From NCBI RefSeq assembly GCF_028640845.1, contig NC_080540.1:280751524-280815523 (forward strand): 64,000 nt of DNA, read 5' to 3'. Positions 20,850 through 32,320 of this stretch are shown here, one piece after another (position 1 is the first letter of the stretch; each line of letters opens with the position of its first letter). Position numbers and translations under genes: made by a program. The notes under the pieces were generated by a model, which was given only the letters and a program-made list of their open reading frames with translations, had not been told where the DNA came from and ran no database searches. Source of the stretch: Ahaetulla prasina. Lineage: Eukaryota; Chordata; Lepidosauria; Squamata; Colubridae.

Positions 20850-22578
20850 GTGCTAGTCGTTCCGGACTCTAGGGGGTGGTGCTCATCTCCATTTCAAAGC
20901 CAAAGAGCCAGCGCTGCCTGAAGACGTCTCCGTGTTCATGTGGCCGGCATGACTAAACACCAAAGGTGCATGGAACGCTGTTACCTTCCCACCAAAGGTG
21001 GTCCCGATTTTTCTACTTAACATCTGTAGTCATGAAAACCTTTGAAAGGCTAGTGCTTTCCTACCTGAAAACCATCATGGATCCGCTGTTAGACCCCTTG
21101 CAATTTGCATATCGAGCAAATAGATCAACAGATGATGCTGTTAATATGGCTCTGCACTACATCCTACAACATCTTGAGTCTCCAAAGACCTATGCAAGGG
21201 TCCTTTTTGTAGACTTTAGTTCAGCATTCAATACCATCATTCCAGACATTCTTCTAACTAAGCTAAACCAGCTACAGGTACCGGAACAGACTTGTAAGTG
21301 GATCACAAGCTTCCTAACAAACAGGAAGCAGCAGGTGAAGCTAAGCAAGATCACATCAAATACATGTACAATTAGCACAGGGCCCCCCGAAGGCTGTGTG
21401 CTCTCCCCACTTCTCTTCTCTCTGTATACCAATGACTGCATCTCCAACGATCCATCTGTTAAGCTACTGAAGTTCGCAGATGACACAACAGTGATTGGTC
21501 TCATTCGAGACAATGACGAATCCGCATATAGACGAGAGGTCGAACGACTAGCCTTGTGGTGCAACCAAAACAATCTGGAACTGAACACACTCAAAACCGT
21601 AGAAATGGTGGTAGACTTTAGGAGAAACCCTTCCATACTTCCACCTCTCACAATACTTGACAACACAGTATCAACAGTAGAAACCTTCAAATTTCTAGGT
21701 TCTATCATATCGCAAGATCTCAAATGGACAGCTAACATCAAAAACATCATTAAAAAAGGACAACAAAGAATGTTCTTTCTGCGCCAACTCAGTAAGCTCA
21801 AACTGCCCAAGGAGCTGCTGATCCAATTCTACAGAGGAATTATTGAGTCTGTCATTTGCACCTCTATAACTGTCTGGTTCGGTTCTGCAACCCAACAAGA
21901 AAAACACAGACTTCAGAGGATAATTAGAACTGCAGAAAAAATAATTGCTACCAACCTGCCTTCCATTGAGGACCTGTATACTGCACGAATCAAGAAGAGG
22001 GCCGTGAAAATATTTGCAGATCCCTCGCATCCTGGACATAAACTGTTTCAACTCCTACCCTCAAAACGACGCTATAGAGCACTGCACACCAGAACAACTA
22101 GACACAAGAACAGTTTTTTCCCGAAGGCCATCACTCTGCTAAACAAATAATTCCATCAACACTGTCAGACTATTTACTGAATCTGCACTACTATTAATCG
22201 TTTCATAGTTTCCATCACCAATCTCTTTCCACTTATGACTGTATGACTATAACTTGTTGCTGGCAATCCTTATGATTTATATTGATATATTGACCATCAA
22301 TTGTGTTGTAAATGTTGTACCTTGATGAACGTATCTTTTCTTTTATGTACACTGAGAGCATATGCACCAAGACAAATTCCTTGTGTGTCCAATCACACTT
22401 GGCCAATAAAATTCTATTCTATTTGCATTTTTTATGTGCTTTCGAACTGCTAGGTTGGCAGAAGCTGGTACAAGTAATGGGAACTCACCCCATTACATGG
22501 CACTAGGGATTCAAACCATTGAACTGCCAACCTTTCAATTGACCAGCTCAGCATCTTAGTCACTGAGCCACCACGTGT
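20850..22578 (-). mobile_element. Sauria-type SINE split by a Rex1-like LINE
   Basis: Tail half 20850-21018 and head half 22417-22578 are the two parts of one SINE. The tRNA-like head lies at 22540-22578. Confidence 0.85.
21019..22416 (+). mobile_element. Rex1-like LINE, 5'-truncated, with long open reverse transcriptase frame
   Basis: From 21032 to the stop at 22150 an uninterrupted frame encodes a non-LTR reverse transcriptase: LQFAYRANRSTDD, motif A VDFSSAFNT, motif B GPPEGCVLSPLLF (Q of the usual PQG is E), motif C FADDT, LNTLKTVEMVVDFRR, then the thumb and C-terminal region (RTAEKIIA, HPGHKLFQLLPSKRRY, SFFPKAITLLN). The endonuclease is missing through 5' truncation. The 3' UTR ends 'ttggccaataaa' then ATTCT repeats. 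It is inserted in a SINE with duplication TTCTACTT (21011-21018) against TTCTATTT (22417-22424). The Rex1 clade is my best guess within the CR1/L2/Rex1 group. Confidence 0.8.
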
Positions 22579-22687
22579 TATATATTTAACACTTTACTGA
22601 AGCTGGTCCTCTTTCTCCAACTTCTTTTTCTTTGGAAAAACAGATTGGCTGTGAGAAACTTGGCTCACCAAGCATAGTCTTTGAGAG

Positions 22688-23444
22688 TAGAGATAGTCTT
22701 CAGGTTATGGCCATAATGGAGCCCAAATATTCCATAAAAAGTCATTATGGTCATAAGTCAAGGCACCCATGCGACCAACCTGATTTTACCCCTTTCTTTG
22801 AGGCAATAATTCATGGTAGTTAAGTGACTCTATTCATTCCTATGCGTGTTTTTTTTTGTTGGAAATGGATCAAAAAGGTTGGAAACCAGCGCAAAAGTTG
22901 TAAATTGTAATCATGTGACAACAGAAAACTAGCTATAAAAGTGAGCTGGTTGTCAAGCACTTGAAATGCAATCATGTGGCTCTGGGGGAGTTTCCACTAT
23001 TGAAACCCCAGAACTGAGTCATAAGTATTTTTTGGGGAGAGTCCATTGTAACTTCGGGCAGAGCAGTAGCTCAGTGGTTAAGATGCTGGACTTGGTGAAT
23101 GAAAAGCCAGCAGCCCAGGTTTGAGACCTGAGTGCCACACGAAGGAGTGAGCTCCTGTCTTTGTCTCAGCTCATGCCCACCTAGCAGTTTGAAAGCATGT
23201 AAATGCAAGTAGATTAATAGGTACCACTTTGGTGGGAATATAACAGCGCTCCATGATGTCATGCTGGCCACATCACTCCAGAAATGTCTTCGGACAACTC
23301 AATGGCCTTGAAACGGACATGAGCACTGCCCCCTATAGTCAGAAACGATGAGAAGAGAAAAATCCACAGGGACTCCTTTAGCTTTTCTTTAATTGTAACT
23401 TCAAATGGTCACTAAGTGACTGGTCATTAAGCAAGGACTACCTG
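22688..23444 (+). mobile_element. Tigger/mariner-like MITE split by a SINE
   Basis: Left part 22688-23055 and right part 23392-23444 match the element at 3513-3904 (ends 'atagtcttcaggttatggcc' and 'gcaaggactacctgg'). The gap is a SINE with a perfect 11-bp duplication. Confidence 0.7.
23056..23391 (+). mobile_element. Sauria-type SINE inserted in a Tigger-like MITE
   Basis: tRNA-like head 'gcagtagctcagtggttaagatgctgg' (23064) and tail 'agtcagaaacgatgagaag'. Perfect 11-bp duplication ATTGTAACTTC (23045-23055 and 23392-23402). Confidence 0.85.
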
Positions 23445-23767
23445 GATGCAGTTGTTCTACGATGACAGCAACTGAAGTATCATCTTGCTCCTGTCTCTCA
23501 CAATCATAGATGCCAAATGTATCTATTCACATTCTTATCATTTTGCTAATTATGAGGAAACTAATTTGGGTGCATGCAATTAGAAATGTTCCAAAGGATT
23601 TTGAGTTGCTTCATGTAACATGATTATCTCGATGACTAATTTGTTTGGAAATTAAAATGAAATGGTTGCATGTGCAACTGATTTTTGAGTACTATTCCTG
23701 CAGGGATCTCACTTCATTATTCATACATTTTTTTAAAAGATGACAGGGAAGCAATATTTAGAATACT

Positions 23768-24000
23768 GGTAGTCCTTGATTTATGACTGAACAATGGCCT
23801 TGCTTGATGATTTCAGTATTCACTTAACAACTGTGGTGTTTGCTTAATGACTGTAACGTTTGCTATATGTTTACCGTTTGCTTTATGGCCACCATGTTTC
23901 TTTAAGGACTGCTGCAAAAAAGATAATCAAAATGAGTCTGGTTGCATTGGTGACCTGCTTTACAAACGTCGTGACTTATGACCATAATTGCCAGGTTCAT
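23768..24000 (+). mobile_element. Tigger/mariner-like MITE fragment
   Basis: 'tggtagtccttgatttatgac' followed by 'cacttaacaactgtgg' and 'tttacaaacgtcgtgacttatgacc': a diverged 5' part of the family at 3513. Confidence 0.55.
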
Positions 24001-24039
24001 CAGATATGCTGCCATCTAAGTATCACCTAGAGGTTTGCA

Positions 24040-24600
24040 CATTATACCCTGCCAAGATCAAGAGAGGTACTAATTGCACTCTATAAAGCCTTAAAAAGAC
24101 CACACCTAGAGCACTGCATCCAGTTTTGGTCACCACACTATAAAAAAGATGTTGAGACTCTAGAAAAAGTGCAGAGGAGAGCAACCAGGATGATTAGGGG
24201 ACTGTAGACTAAAACATATGATGAATGGTTACAGGAACTGGGCATGGCTAGTTTAGTGAAGACAAGGACCAGGCGTGACATGATAGCAGTGTTCCAATAT
24301 TTGAGGGGCTGCCACAGAGAGGAAGGGGTCAAGCTATTTTCCAAAGCACCTGAAGGCCAGGCAAGGAATAATGAATGGAAATTGATCAAGGAGAGATTCA
24401 ACCTAGAAATAAGGAGAAATTTGCTGACCGTGAGAGCAATCAGCCAATGGAACAGCTTGCCTGCAGAAGTTGTGGGAGCTTCATCACTGGAAACTTTCAA
24501 GAAGAGACTGGATTGCCATTTGTCAGAAATGGTGAAGGTCTACTGCTTGGGCTTGGGGTGAGCTAGAAAACCTCCAAGGTCCCTTCCAACTCTGTTAATC
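24040..24600 (+). mobile_element. CR1 LINE 3' end
   Basis: Starts near 'gatcaagagaggtactaattgc' and ends 'tcccttccaactctgttaatctgtg'. A 105-codon frame (24244-24558) still encodes ORF2 C-terminus ([39 protein letters not shown]). Confidence 0.85.
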
Positions 24601-25082
24601 TGTGTCTTTGCTTCACCTGATAAATGTGCTCAAGTTTGGGTTTACAGCAGCTGAATCCTATCCGTTTCATTGGGATGACTACATCGATTAGAATCCTAAT
24701 GAAAGAATGGTTGTTTATTGCAAAGTTATTTTGATGTGAGGCTTTTCACTGTTTAGTCATTACAGGTCATTATTGGTTCCCTTGTCTCACAGCTAGTAAA
24801 ATATCGATATCCTATTTCTGGCCAAATACTTGTAATAGGCAAAGAACTAGAAAAGAAATTTAAATTCTTATAAAAGAAAATTTCACCATATGTGCCTTAC
24901 TCTCCAATGGTGTTCTTGCTGGAATCTCTTTTCAATTGTCTCTTCACAGTTACAAAAAATATGGTAAACCCTGATTGTATCAAGTCTGTACAGAATAATA
25001 ACATTTATAAAGCTCTTCCTCCCATTGGTTAGGTGCAACATCATACCCAAGTGCCCTTCCAAGATTGCCATTTCACTATAAA

Positions 25083-25556
25083 TGCATGAATAGAGTAGAA
25101 TAGAATAGAATAGAATAGAATAGAATAACAGAGTTGGAAGGGACCTTGGAGGTCTTCTAGTCCAACCCCCTGCCTAGGAGGAAACCCTACACCACTTCAG
25201 ACAAATGGTTATCCAAAATCTTCTTAAAAACTTCCAGTGTTGGAGCATTCACAACTTCTGGAGGCAAGTTGTTCCACTGATTAATTGTTCTAACTGTCAA
25301 GAAATGTCTCCTTAGTTCTAGGTTGCTTTTTGTCCTGCCCTCAAATGCTTTAGAGAATAGCTTGACTCCCTCTTCTTTGTGGCAGCCCCTGAGATATTAG
25401 AACACTGCTATCGTGTCACCCCTAGTCCTCCTTTTCATTAAGCTAGACATACCCAATTCCAGCAACAGTTCTTTATATGTTTTAGCTTCCAGTCCCCTAA
25501 TAATCTTTGTTGCTCTTCTCTGCATTCTTTCTAGAGTCTCCACATCTTAGAATGTT
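25083..25556 (-). mobile_element. CR1 LINE 3' end with AATAG tail
   Basis: Complement of the CR1 3' end. The terminus is at 25125, next to six TAGAA units (25090-25125). Confidence 0.85.
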
Positions 25557-25584
25557 GAGAACATCTTAGCCTAGAGCTGTGTTG

Positions 25585-25826
25585 GCCTGAACATTGACTC
25601 CGAAGACTCAGGGCGGCTTACAGTATGTAAGGCAATAGTCTCGTTCTATTTGTATATTTACAAAGTCAACTTATTGCCCCCCCAACAATCTGGGTCCTCA
25701 TTTTACCTACCTTATAAAGGATGGAAGGCTGAGTCAACCTTGGGCCTGGTGGGATTCGAGCCTGCAGTAATTGCAGGCTGCTGTGTTTTAATAACAGGCT
25801 ATCTTACAGCCTGATCACCACGGCAA
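25585..25826 (-). mobile_element. tRNA-derived SINE with L2-like tail
   Basis: Complement of the element at 31728: tail 'ccgaagactcagggcggcttac' at 25596 and head region 'gcctgatcaccacgg' near 25815. Confidence 0.7.
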
Positions 25827-25972
25827 TATTGACCATCATTTGTGTTATAAATGTTGTATCTTGATGAAGGTATCTTTTCTTTTATGTACACTGAGAGCAT
25901 ATGCACCAAGACAAATTCCTTGTGTGTCTAATCACACTTGGCCAATAAAAAATCCTATTCTATTCTAAAAAA
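25827..25972 (+). mobile_element. Rex1-like LINE 3' tail
   Basis: 'attgaccatcatttgtgttataaatgttgtatc' to 'cacttggccaataaaaaatcc' matches the 3' UTR at 22280-22416. Confidence 0.75.
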
Positions 25973-26019
25973 AATTTTTTTGACCTTTAAGTCAGTATTG
26001 ACTTCTAATTTCAAATTAT

Positions 26020-26188
26020 CCTGCAGTTTTCTTGGGAAGTTTTTCCACAAGTCACTTGCCATTGCCTTTTTCCCAGGGCTGAGGGAGAGTGACTGACCCA
26101 AGGTCATCCAGCTGGCTTTCTGCCTACAGTGGGACTAGAACTACCATTTCTCAGTTTCTAACCTGATGCCTTAACCACTGCACCAAAG
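26020..26188 (-). mobile_element. SINE (MIR/CORE-like)
   Basis: 'gccattgcctttttcccagggctgag ... gacccaaggtcatccagctggc ... ccttaaccactgcacca' is a tRNA-derived SINE in minus orientation. A palindromic MITE landed at its head. Confidence 0.6.
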
Positions 26189-26306
26189 CAGAGGTCTCCA
26201 ACCTTGGCAACTTTAAGGCTTGTGGACTTCAACACCCAAAGCTGGCTGAGGAACTCTGGGAGTTGAAGTCCACAAGCCTTAAAGCTGCCCAGGTTGGAGA
26301 CCCCTG
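26189..26306. mobile_element. Palindromic hAT MITE, copy 2
   Basis: 118 bp, same family as 6046-6170, exact 8-bp duplication CACCAAAG (26181-26188 and 26307-26314). Inserted at the tRNA-like end of a SINE. Confidence 0.85.
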
Positions 26307-26447
26307 CACCAAAGTGTCTCTGGTAAACGATCTTACATCAGAATAAATAGGAAGCAATATTAATTTCTTTTTTAATAAGATTAGGTTGTATTAAATCAAG
26401 TGTTAGTTTAAGCTCACGCTTGTATTGTGCAGTATGAGTCTCAAAGG

Positions 26448-26620
26448 TATAGAATAGAATAGAATAGAATAGAATAGAATTTTTATTGGCCAAGTGTGAT
26501 TGGACACACAAGGAATTTGTCTTGGTGCATATGCTCTCAGTGTACATAAAAGAAAAGATACGTTCATCAAGATACAACATTTATAACACAAATGATGGTC
26601 AATATATCAATATATTGCCG
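26448..26620 (-). mobile_element. Rex1-like LINE 3' tail with AATAG tract
   Basis: Complement of the 22280-22416 tail, with five AGAAT units at 26450-26480. It forms an inverted repeat with 25780-25972. Confidence 0.75.
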
Positions 26621-27177
26621 TGGTGATCAGGCTGTAAGATAGCCTGTTATTAAAACACAGCAGCCTCTTATAAAAAGCAGAACTGATCACATTGTCCTGC
26701 CTGAAAGGAAGAATCGGCCTGTCACTATGCTGATTAGTGTGGTTTTCATTTAGCGATTATTTATTTATAAGAGTTATTTATCGTAACTCTTAGTAAATTA
26801 TTTACAGATTAAAAACAACAAGCTATTTCCTCTGCATATTGGAATATTCCTGTTGTTAGATTTGACTTTCCCTTGTTTGGGCTAATCCTTTTTTCCTCAC
26901 AGTTTGTTTCTCTGGCATTATGAATGTTAAGCTCTTCACATTTTTCTTCCATTGGAACATTTCCCACTCATTTGCCATTTCTCTTTTGAAGCATGCTTAC
27001 ATGGCAGTCCGTGTCTTCATGCCTTTTATAGTGTGTAGTACAACTAATCAATGCCCGGGTTGTTAATTAATACAGATCTTGTGGTAATACTGATCCTGTG
27101 ATTACAGGAATTAATCCAAACATCACATTAAGTTATATATACATGAAATTATAAATATTAAGTTGTATGTTCTAGAT

Positions 27178-27287
27178 CAGGGGTCTCCAAACTTGGTCCC
27201 TTTAAGACTTGTGGACTTCAACTCCCAGAGTTGATTCTGGGAGTTCAAATCCACAAGTCTTAAAGGGACCAAGGTTGGAGACCCCTG
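27178..27287. mobile_element. Palindromic hAT MITE, copy 3
   Basis: 110 bp, exact 8-bp duplication TTCTAGAT (27170-27177 and 27288-27295), the same target octamer as the SPIN-like copy at 6928. Confidence 0.85.
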
Positions 27288-27893
27288 TTCTAGATTAATG
27301 TGAGGTCAGCTAGTGAGAGTAGAAGCAAGTAAGAAAATCTGTAAACTTGCAAATCAACAAAGCTCCGCCTTTTTAAAAACTGAAGAATTCTTAAATGTGT
27401 ACCAAAGAGGCTTAATATATATTTTCTTTTAAAAGGCTTTCTTTGAAGAGGCAGCATAGGCAACATGATGATGCAGACCTCTTCTTTTTCCAAAGTGTTT
27501 GAACAGAAAAAAAATTCCATTCTCAACACCGTTATGATAATAATAAAAATGAAAAACTGCTTCCATCATTTAAGATGCTTTAAAAGGAAATGCGAAGTGA
27601 CAGAAATGAATAATACATGTTTATTGTAGGCATTTTGGGAAAAAGAACTGTGTAGGAGGATGGAGAGAGAAGAAACAGGCTTTTCATTTGTTGTGCAGAT
27701 TAGCAGATGATGGCTCAGCATAGATGCGAACAGTATGCTTTCAAAAACTTGTTAGCTCATAGAGAGCTATCTTGATTAATAGTAGCAAAAAAGCAGGGGG
27801 AAGCTGGTAGCACCTCTCTCCACTAACACATTTTATTAAAATGGCTTTTATGTGCTACCAGATTCCTTCTGATATTTTTCAGGTAGTTGAATC

Positions 27894-29742
27894 CAGGGGT
27901 GGGCTTCAAAAATTTTAGCAAGGAGGGAAAAAAGCGAGAGTCAAAATGAAAATAATGCAAGATACACGGGAAAGAGGAGGATTAAAAATGCCTAATTTAA
28001 AACTGTATTATGAAGCAGTTGTTCTTTCGGTAATAAGTGATTGGTTTAATTTGACGGAGGAAAGGATTTTGAATATAGAAGGTTATGATTTATTATATGG
28101 TTGGCATGCATATTTATTGTATGATAAGAAAGTAGATAAAGCTTTTAAGAATCATGTGTTGAGAATTTCTCTTCTGCGTGTCTGGAAAAAATATTATTAT
28201 AAGTTAAATTTTAAAATTCCTATATGGGCTAGTCCTCAGCATGCAGTAGAGAATATAAATATAGAACAGGAACAAGAAATGATTACTTATAAAGATCTTT
28301 TATATAATGAGGGGAAATTTACAACTAAAATCTTTGGATACATTAAAAGAAGAAGGGAGGAATTATATTTGGTTTCAATATGGACAGTTAAAGGCTAGAT
28401 GGAAAGAAGATCAGAAAATTGGTGTTATTCAAAATGAAGAAAATTTGGTTAAACAAATTAGAAATCAAACCCAGGGGCATATAAAGAGATTGTATAATGT
28501 GTTGATAAAAACAGATTCTGAAAGAGATTTAATAAAGTATTGTATGATAAAATGGGCACAGAATATTCAGGAACCAATAATGTTGGAAACATGGGAAAAA
28601 ATTTGGGTTAGAAATGTTAAATTTACGCAAGCGCAGAATTTAAGGGAAAATTTTTATAAGATGTTTTATAGATGGCATTTAGATCCTAAGAAATTATCAT
28701 GTATGTATCCAGATATGCAAGCGAAATGTTGGAGATGTAATTGTGATGATGCTACATATTTTCATGTATGGTGGACTTGTAAGAAAATTAAGTCTTTCTG
28801 GATAAGAATTTGGTGGATTATGCAGAATGTTCTGAAGAAGAAGATAAAGTTCCTACCACAATTTTTCCTTTTGGGAATAACAACAGACTGTACAGTGATT
28901 GAGACTAAATTGATTTTGAACTTAATAACAGCAGCAAGACTGTTGATTGGACAATATTGGAAGAAAAAAGAATTACCCACAATAGAAGAATGGATATTGA
29001 AAGTTTCCAATTTGGCTGAGATGGCTAAAATCTCAGCCTTCTTGAAAGACAGTACTCAAGAAAAATATCTAAATGAATGGAAGAATTGGATTGATTATAT
29101 TCAAAATAGATATCAGATTAAGAAATTTCAGATTGCCTTTGAATGAAGGACATTGTTTTTGATTTTAATGGAAGAAGTCAGGTTATGTGAGAGAGCAGGA
29201 TTATAATTGTGTTAGATTTTAAAAATTTAATGTATGACTATTTGTTTATTGAACTATACCTTGTGTTTGCTCCGGGAAGTCGGGGGGGGAGGGGGTTTTT
29301 GGAGGGAGGGGGGAAGGAGGGGGAGGGGGGAGGGGAGGAAAAAAATTTAATTGTTGTAAAACTTTTTCAATTAAAAAAAAATTTAGCAAGGGGTTCTCTG
29401 CTTGGTTGCTGGGTGGGTGTGGCCATGGTGGGCGTGGCCTAGTCGGCCTCCTGCACCACAGCAGGGAGATGTTTTTGCCCTCCATGGGCTCCGGAGGCTT
29501 TCCTTGAGCCTCCAGGAGGGTGAAAATGGCCTCGCCAGGCTCTGGAGGCCCTCTTCTCGAACTTCCGGTAGGCCTGCTTTTCACCCTCCCCGCATCTCTA
29601 CACTTTCCTGCATCCAAAACAGCCACATGGGGACTTCTGGGAGGAGTGGGGCAGGGCCAGCCAGGAGTGGGATTTGGGGGTTCTCCAAACTGCACAGAAT
29701 CTTACCTAGAGGTTCTCCCGAACCCTCAGCAGCCCACCCCTG
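27894..29742 (+). mobile_element. hAT MITE split by an L1 insertion
   Basis: Ends CAGGGGTGGGCT (27894) and AGCCCACCCCTG (to 29742), with 8-bp duplications GTTGAATC (27886-27893) and GTTAAATC (29743-29750). The element's own arms are 27894-27923 and 29381-29742; the interior is an L1 fragment. Both arms belong to the ACCGGTTCT/'gtgggcgtggcc' family. Confidence 0.8.
27924..29380 (+). mobile_element. 5'-truncated L1 LINE, C-terminal half of ORF2
   Basis: Plus-strand frames encode the L1 ORF2 region downstream of the reverse transcriptase. They show RERGGLKMPNLKLYYEAVVL near 27964, the carboxy-terminal cysteine cluster CWRC...HVWWTCK (about 28728-28785) and LITAARLLIGQYWKK (about 28920-28970), ending at a stop at 29144. 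One frameshift lies near 28340-28355 in an AAGAAG run. The 3' UTR has a G-rich tract (29277-29340) and ends in A-rich sequence. A target duplication, ATTTTAGCAAGG (about 27912-27923) against ATTTAGCAAGGG (29381-29391), shows it landed in the hAT MITE. The open frames suggest a fairly recent copy. Confidence 0.85.
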
Positions 29743-29776
29743 GTTAAATCCTAAAGTTGAAAATGGGATTTTAGGC

Positions 29777-29904
29777 CCGTGTTGCTCAATTTCAGGAACT
29801 TCAAAGTGGGTGGACTTCAACTCCCAGAATTCCTTAGCTAGTTGACTGGAATTCTGGGAATTGAAGTCGACCCATCTTAAAGTTCCTGAGGTTGAGAAAT
29901 ACTA
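29777..29904. mobile_element. Palindromic hAT MITE, diverged copy
   Basis: Hairpin of about 128 bp with 'acttcaactcccagaattcc' core and ends CCGTGTTGCTCAA and TTGAGAAATACTA. Flanks TTTTAGGC and CTTTAGGC agree at 7 of 8. Confidence 0.65.
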
Positions 29905-29912
29905 CTTTAGGC

Positions 29913-30429
29913 CATCAAAATCTAAACCCCTACTACTCCCAATTAAAATATTCCTTGCATAATTCCTTGAATTATCTTTCGCTCCAATGCACCCAGGAAT
30001 TTTTTTTGAAATATTTAATTATTAGTTCTTAGATTAGATTATACAGATGATAGAAAACAAACAATTTGGTCATGTAAGTTTGTAAAAGTTGAATTTTCCC
30101 TTCCACCTACCCCAATTGAGTTCCCAATTGTCTATGGTTATGTAGACCAGAGTATATAACAAAGGGAATACTTAGCTCTGTTTAACTGGCTGAACTGGAA
30201 AACTGGAGCAAATAAGTTACGCTTGTCCTACTTTCCAGAGCACTGAGAAGCATCAGTTGGCAGAGGTCATTGGAGGTTGTTTTCAATATTTGTATTGATT
30301 TACAATTATACAGGTTGCAGAAGGCAGAGGCTGTGCTTACCCCTAGTTTAAGAAGGTTGGATAAAGATCTAACAGATGGATTTGTACAATAGGCTCCTGG
30401 ACTGTTGTTTATATTTTGTATTATGTTAC
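29913..30429. other. Unassigned intergenic DNA
   Basis: Nothing recognised. The same holds for 24601-25082, 26671-27169, 27296-27885, 30845-31727, 31999-32315, 33499-33866, 34194-34664 and 36335-36949. The stretch 36510-36620 has LTR-like features ('ggaccccaagcaagtaatcaagg') but no boundaries. Confidence 0.4.
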
Positions 30430-30842
30430 CATATTTTCGGACTATAAGATGCACCTAGATTCAAAGAGGAAAATAAGCAAAAAATAGTTTTTGGTCTCCG
30501 TGCGTCCAGTTTTTGCCCTCCCCAGCCCCCAGGAGCACTCTGCAAGCCTCCCAAACCCTCTACGTGTCTCTTTTTTGCAAAAAATAGGCCCATTTTTGCC
30601 CTCCCGAACCCACCCCCCACATCCCATTTTTGCCCTCCTCAATCTCCAGGAACACTCTGCTGGCCTCCCAAACTCTCTGTGCATCCTGTTTTCACCAAAA
30701 ACAGGCCCATTTTTGGTGAAAATGGGATGCGTGGGGGGATTTGGGAGGCCAAAAACAGGACTGTATTTGGTCTATAAGACGCACAGACATTTCCACCCAC
30801 TTTTGGGTGGGGGGAGTGCATCTTATAGTCCAAAAAATAGGG
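30430..30842. mobile_element. TIR MITE flanked by TA ('CGGACTATAAG' family)
   Basis: Left end CCATATTTTCGGACTATAAG and right-end complement CCCTATTTTTTGGACTATAAG are inverted repeats flanked by TA on both sides. This fits a Tc1/mariner-like target. The interior carries two imperfect direct repeats of 'ccatttttgccctcc ... aggagcactctgc ... cctcccaaac' (30515-30560 and 30628-30675). Confidence 0.65.
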
Positions 30843-31727
30843 TATATTGTTTTTAAATGTTGTAAGCTGCCCACAGTCACTATTGTGAGATGCGTGGCTA
30901 CATAAATCAAGTCAAATCAATGAAAAATAACTATGTTTTGTATGGCATGTGGTGGAGGTATGGTAAGTTAAGCATGTCTCCCTGGAGAGCAGAGATGACA
31001 ACTTTAGCAAAGACTGAAGAACTGGTGAATAGAAGAATTCTTTGGAACCTCTCCAGTTAAGGAAAGGATGGGAGATTGTTAACATGTGCTCTGGATGGCT
31101 GCTCCTGCAGGATATAGTTTCCCACAGGTTTGAGTGTCAGGAGACAACGGGATCAAACTTCAAGTTCATGACCACAATGGAGCCTTTTAAAGGTTAAAGG
31201 ATTCTACGTTTGCTAACCTCTCTTCTAATCATTTTAGGAAATTGCCTCTTTAATTATCTTAAGGCTTTTAGAAATCTTTGGAATGACAAGTTTGAAAAGC
31301 CATCTATAACATCTATTTTCATTTCTGAAAAAAAAAAAAGAACAATTATCTATAATTTTAAGAACTGAAAGAATTTAAAGTAAATAGCAAAAAACTACTT
31401 AAGATTTTAAACCAAGAAAGATAAACAAAATCAGGGTCCAGACAAATCAGAATACTGAAACTTTTACTGCAAGATTTTAGGATTAACTATATAAAATAAA
31501 CCAGAATGATTTTGTCTAGTGTAAGTCTTAACAGAGATTAGAGACATTATGTTTTAAACTAGACACTAGAGGGACTAAAGATTTCAGGCCAAAAGAAAAA
31601 AAAAATGATTTTGATTTACAAAATGACAAAAAAACATTGTAGCATTTGAAATATTAAAGGAGATCTTAGAAGAATGAGGCCAGAAATTAGTAGCCACAGT
31701 ATCAATAATATTAGTAATGATAAGGGC

Positions 31728-31998
31728 CTCTTGTGGCTCAACAGGCTAATGCAGTCTGTTATTAACACAGCTGCCTGCAATTACAATTACTGCAGGTTCA
31801 AGTCCCACCAGGCCCAAGGTTGACTCAGCTTTCCATCCTTTATAAGGTAGGTAAAATGAGGACCCAGATTGTTGGGGGGGGGGCAATACAAGTTGACTTT
31901 GTATATAATATACAAATGGATGAGACTATTGCCTTACACAATGTAAGCTGCCCTGAGTCTTCGGAGAAGGGCGGGATATAAATTCAAATTAAAAAAAA
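31728..31998 (+). mobile_element. tRNA-derived SINE with L2-like tail
   Basis: Head 'gcctcttgtggctcaacaggctaatgc' with 'ggttcaagtcccaccagg' (B-box-like) and tail 'gccctgagtcttcggagaagggcgggat' identical in kind to L2 3' ends, then an A-run. Confidence 0.75.
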
Positions 31999-32320
31999 AA
32001 TCTGCTTCTATGGATAGACTATGTTTAAAATATATTAATGAAGAAAGATCAGATATGAAACAAATCTTGCTTGATGCACAAACAGTGGAATCAGTAATAC
32101 TAGATTTTAAAAGTTCTTTAAAAGGATTTCAAGGGATAGAAGGAATTTAAAGTGAAAATGCAAGTGGCAGGTCAAGAAAATGACCCTGATAAGGTCTATT
32201 GGATATACAATAGAAGCTGGTTTAAGTTTTGAATGTTAAGAGGGAGATATAAATAATAAACCAAGAAAATGACCTGGATAACGTTTGTTATTGGATTTAC
32301 AAAGCAGGTTTATTAAAATC

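Larger units (their letters stand above)
25780..26670. repeat. Inverted repeat (about 190-bp arms) spanning a SINE/LINE junction
   Basis: Left arm 25780-25972 ('gctgctgtgttttaataacagg ... cacttggccaataaa') and right arm 26470-26668 in the opposite orientation carry the same SINE-to-Rex1-tail junction ('gatcaccacggcaat'). The right arm has about 10 extra bases near 26600. Confidence 0.75.

Noticed and set aside
29246..29845. Proline-rich overlapping frames around 29.3-29.8 kb
   Set aside because: They come from the L1 G-rich 3' UTR and the right arm of a hAT MITE.
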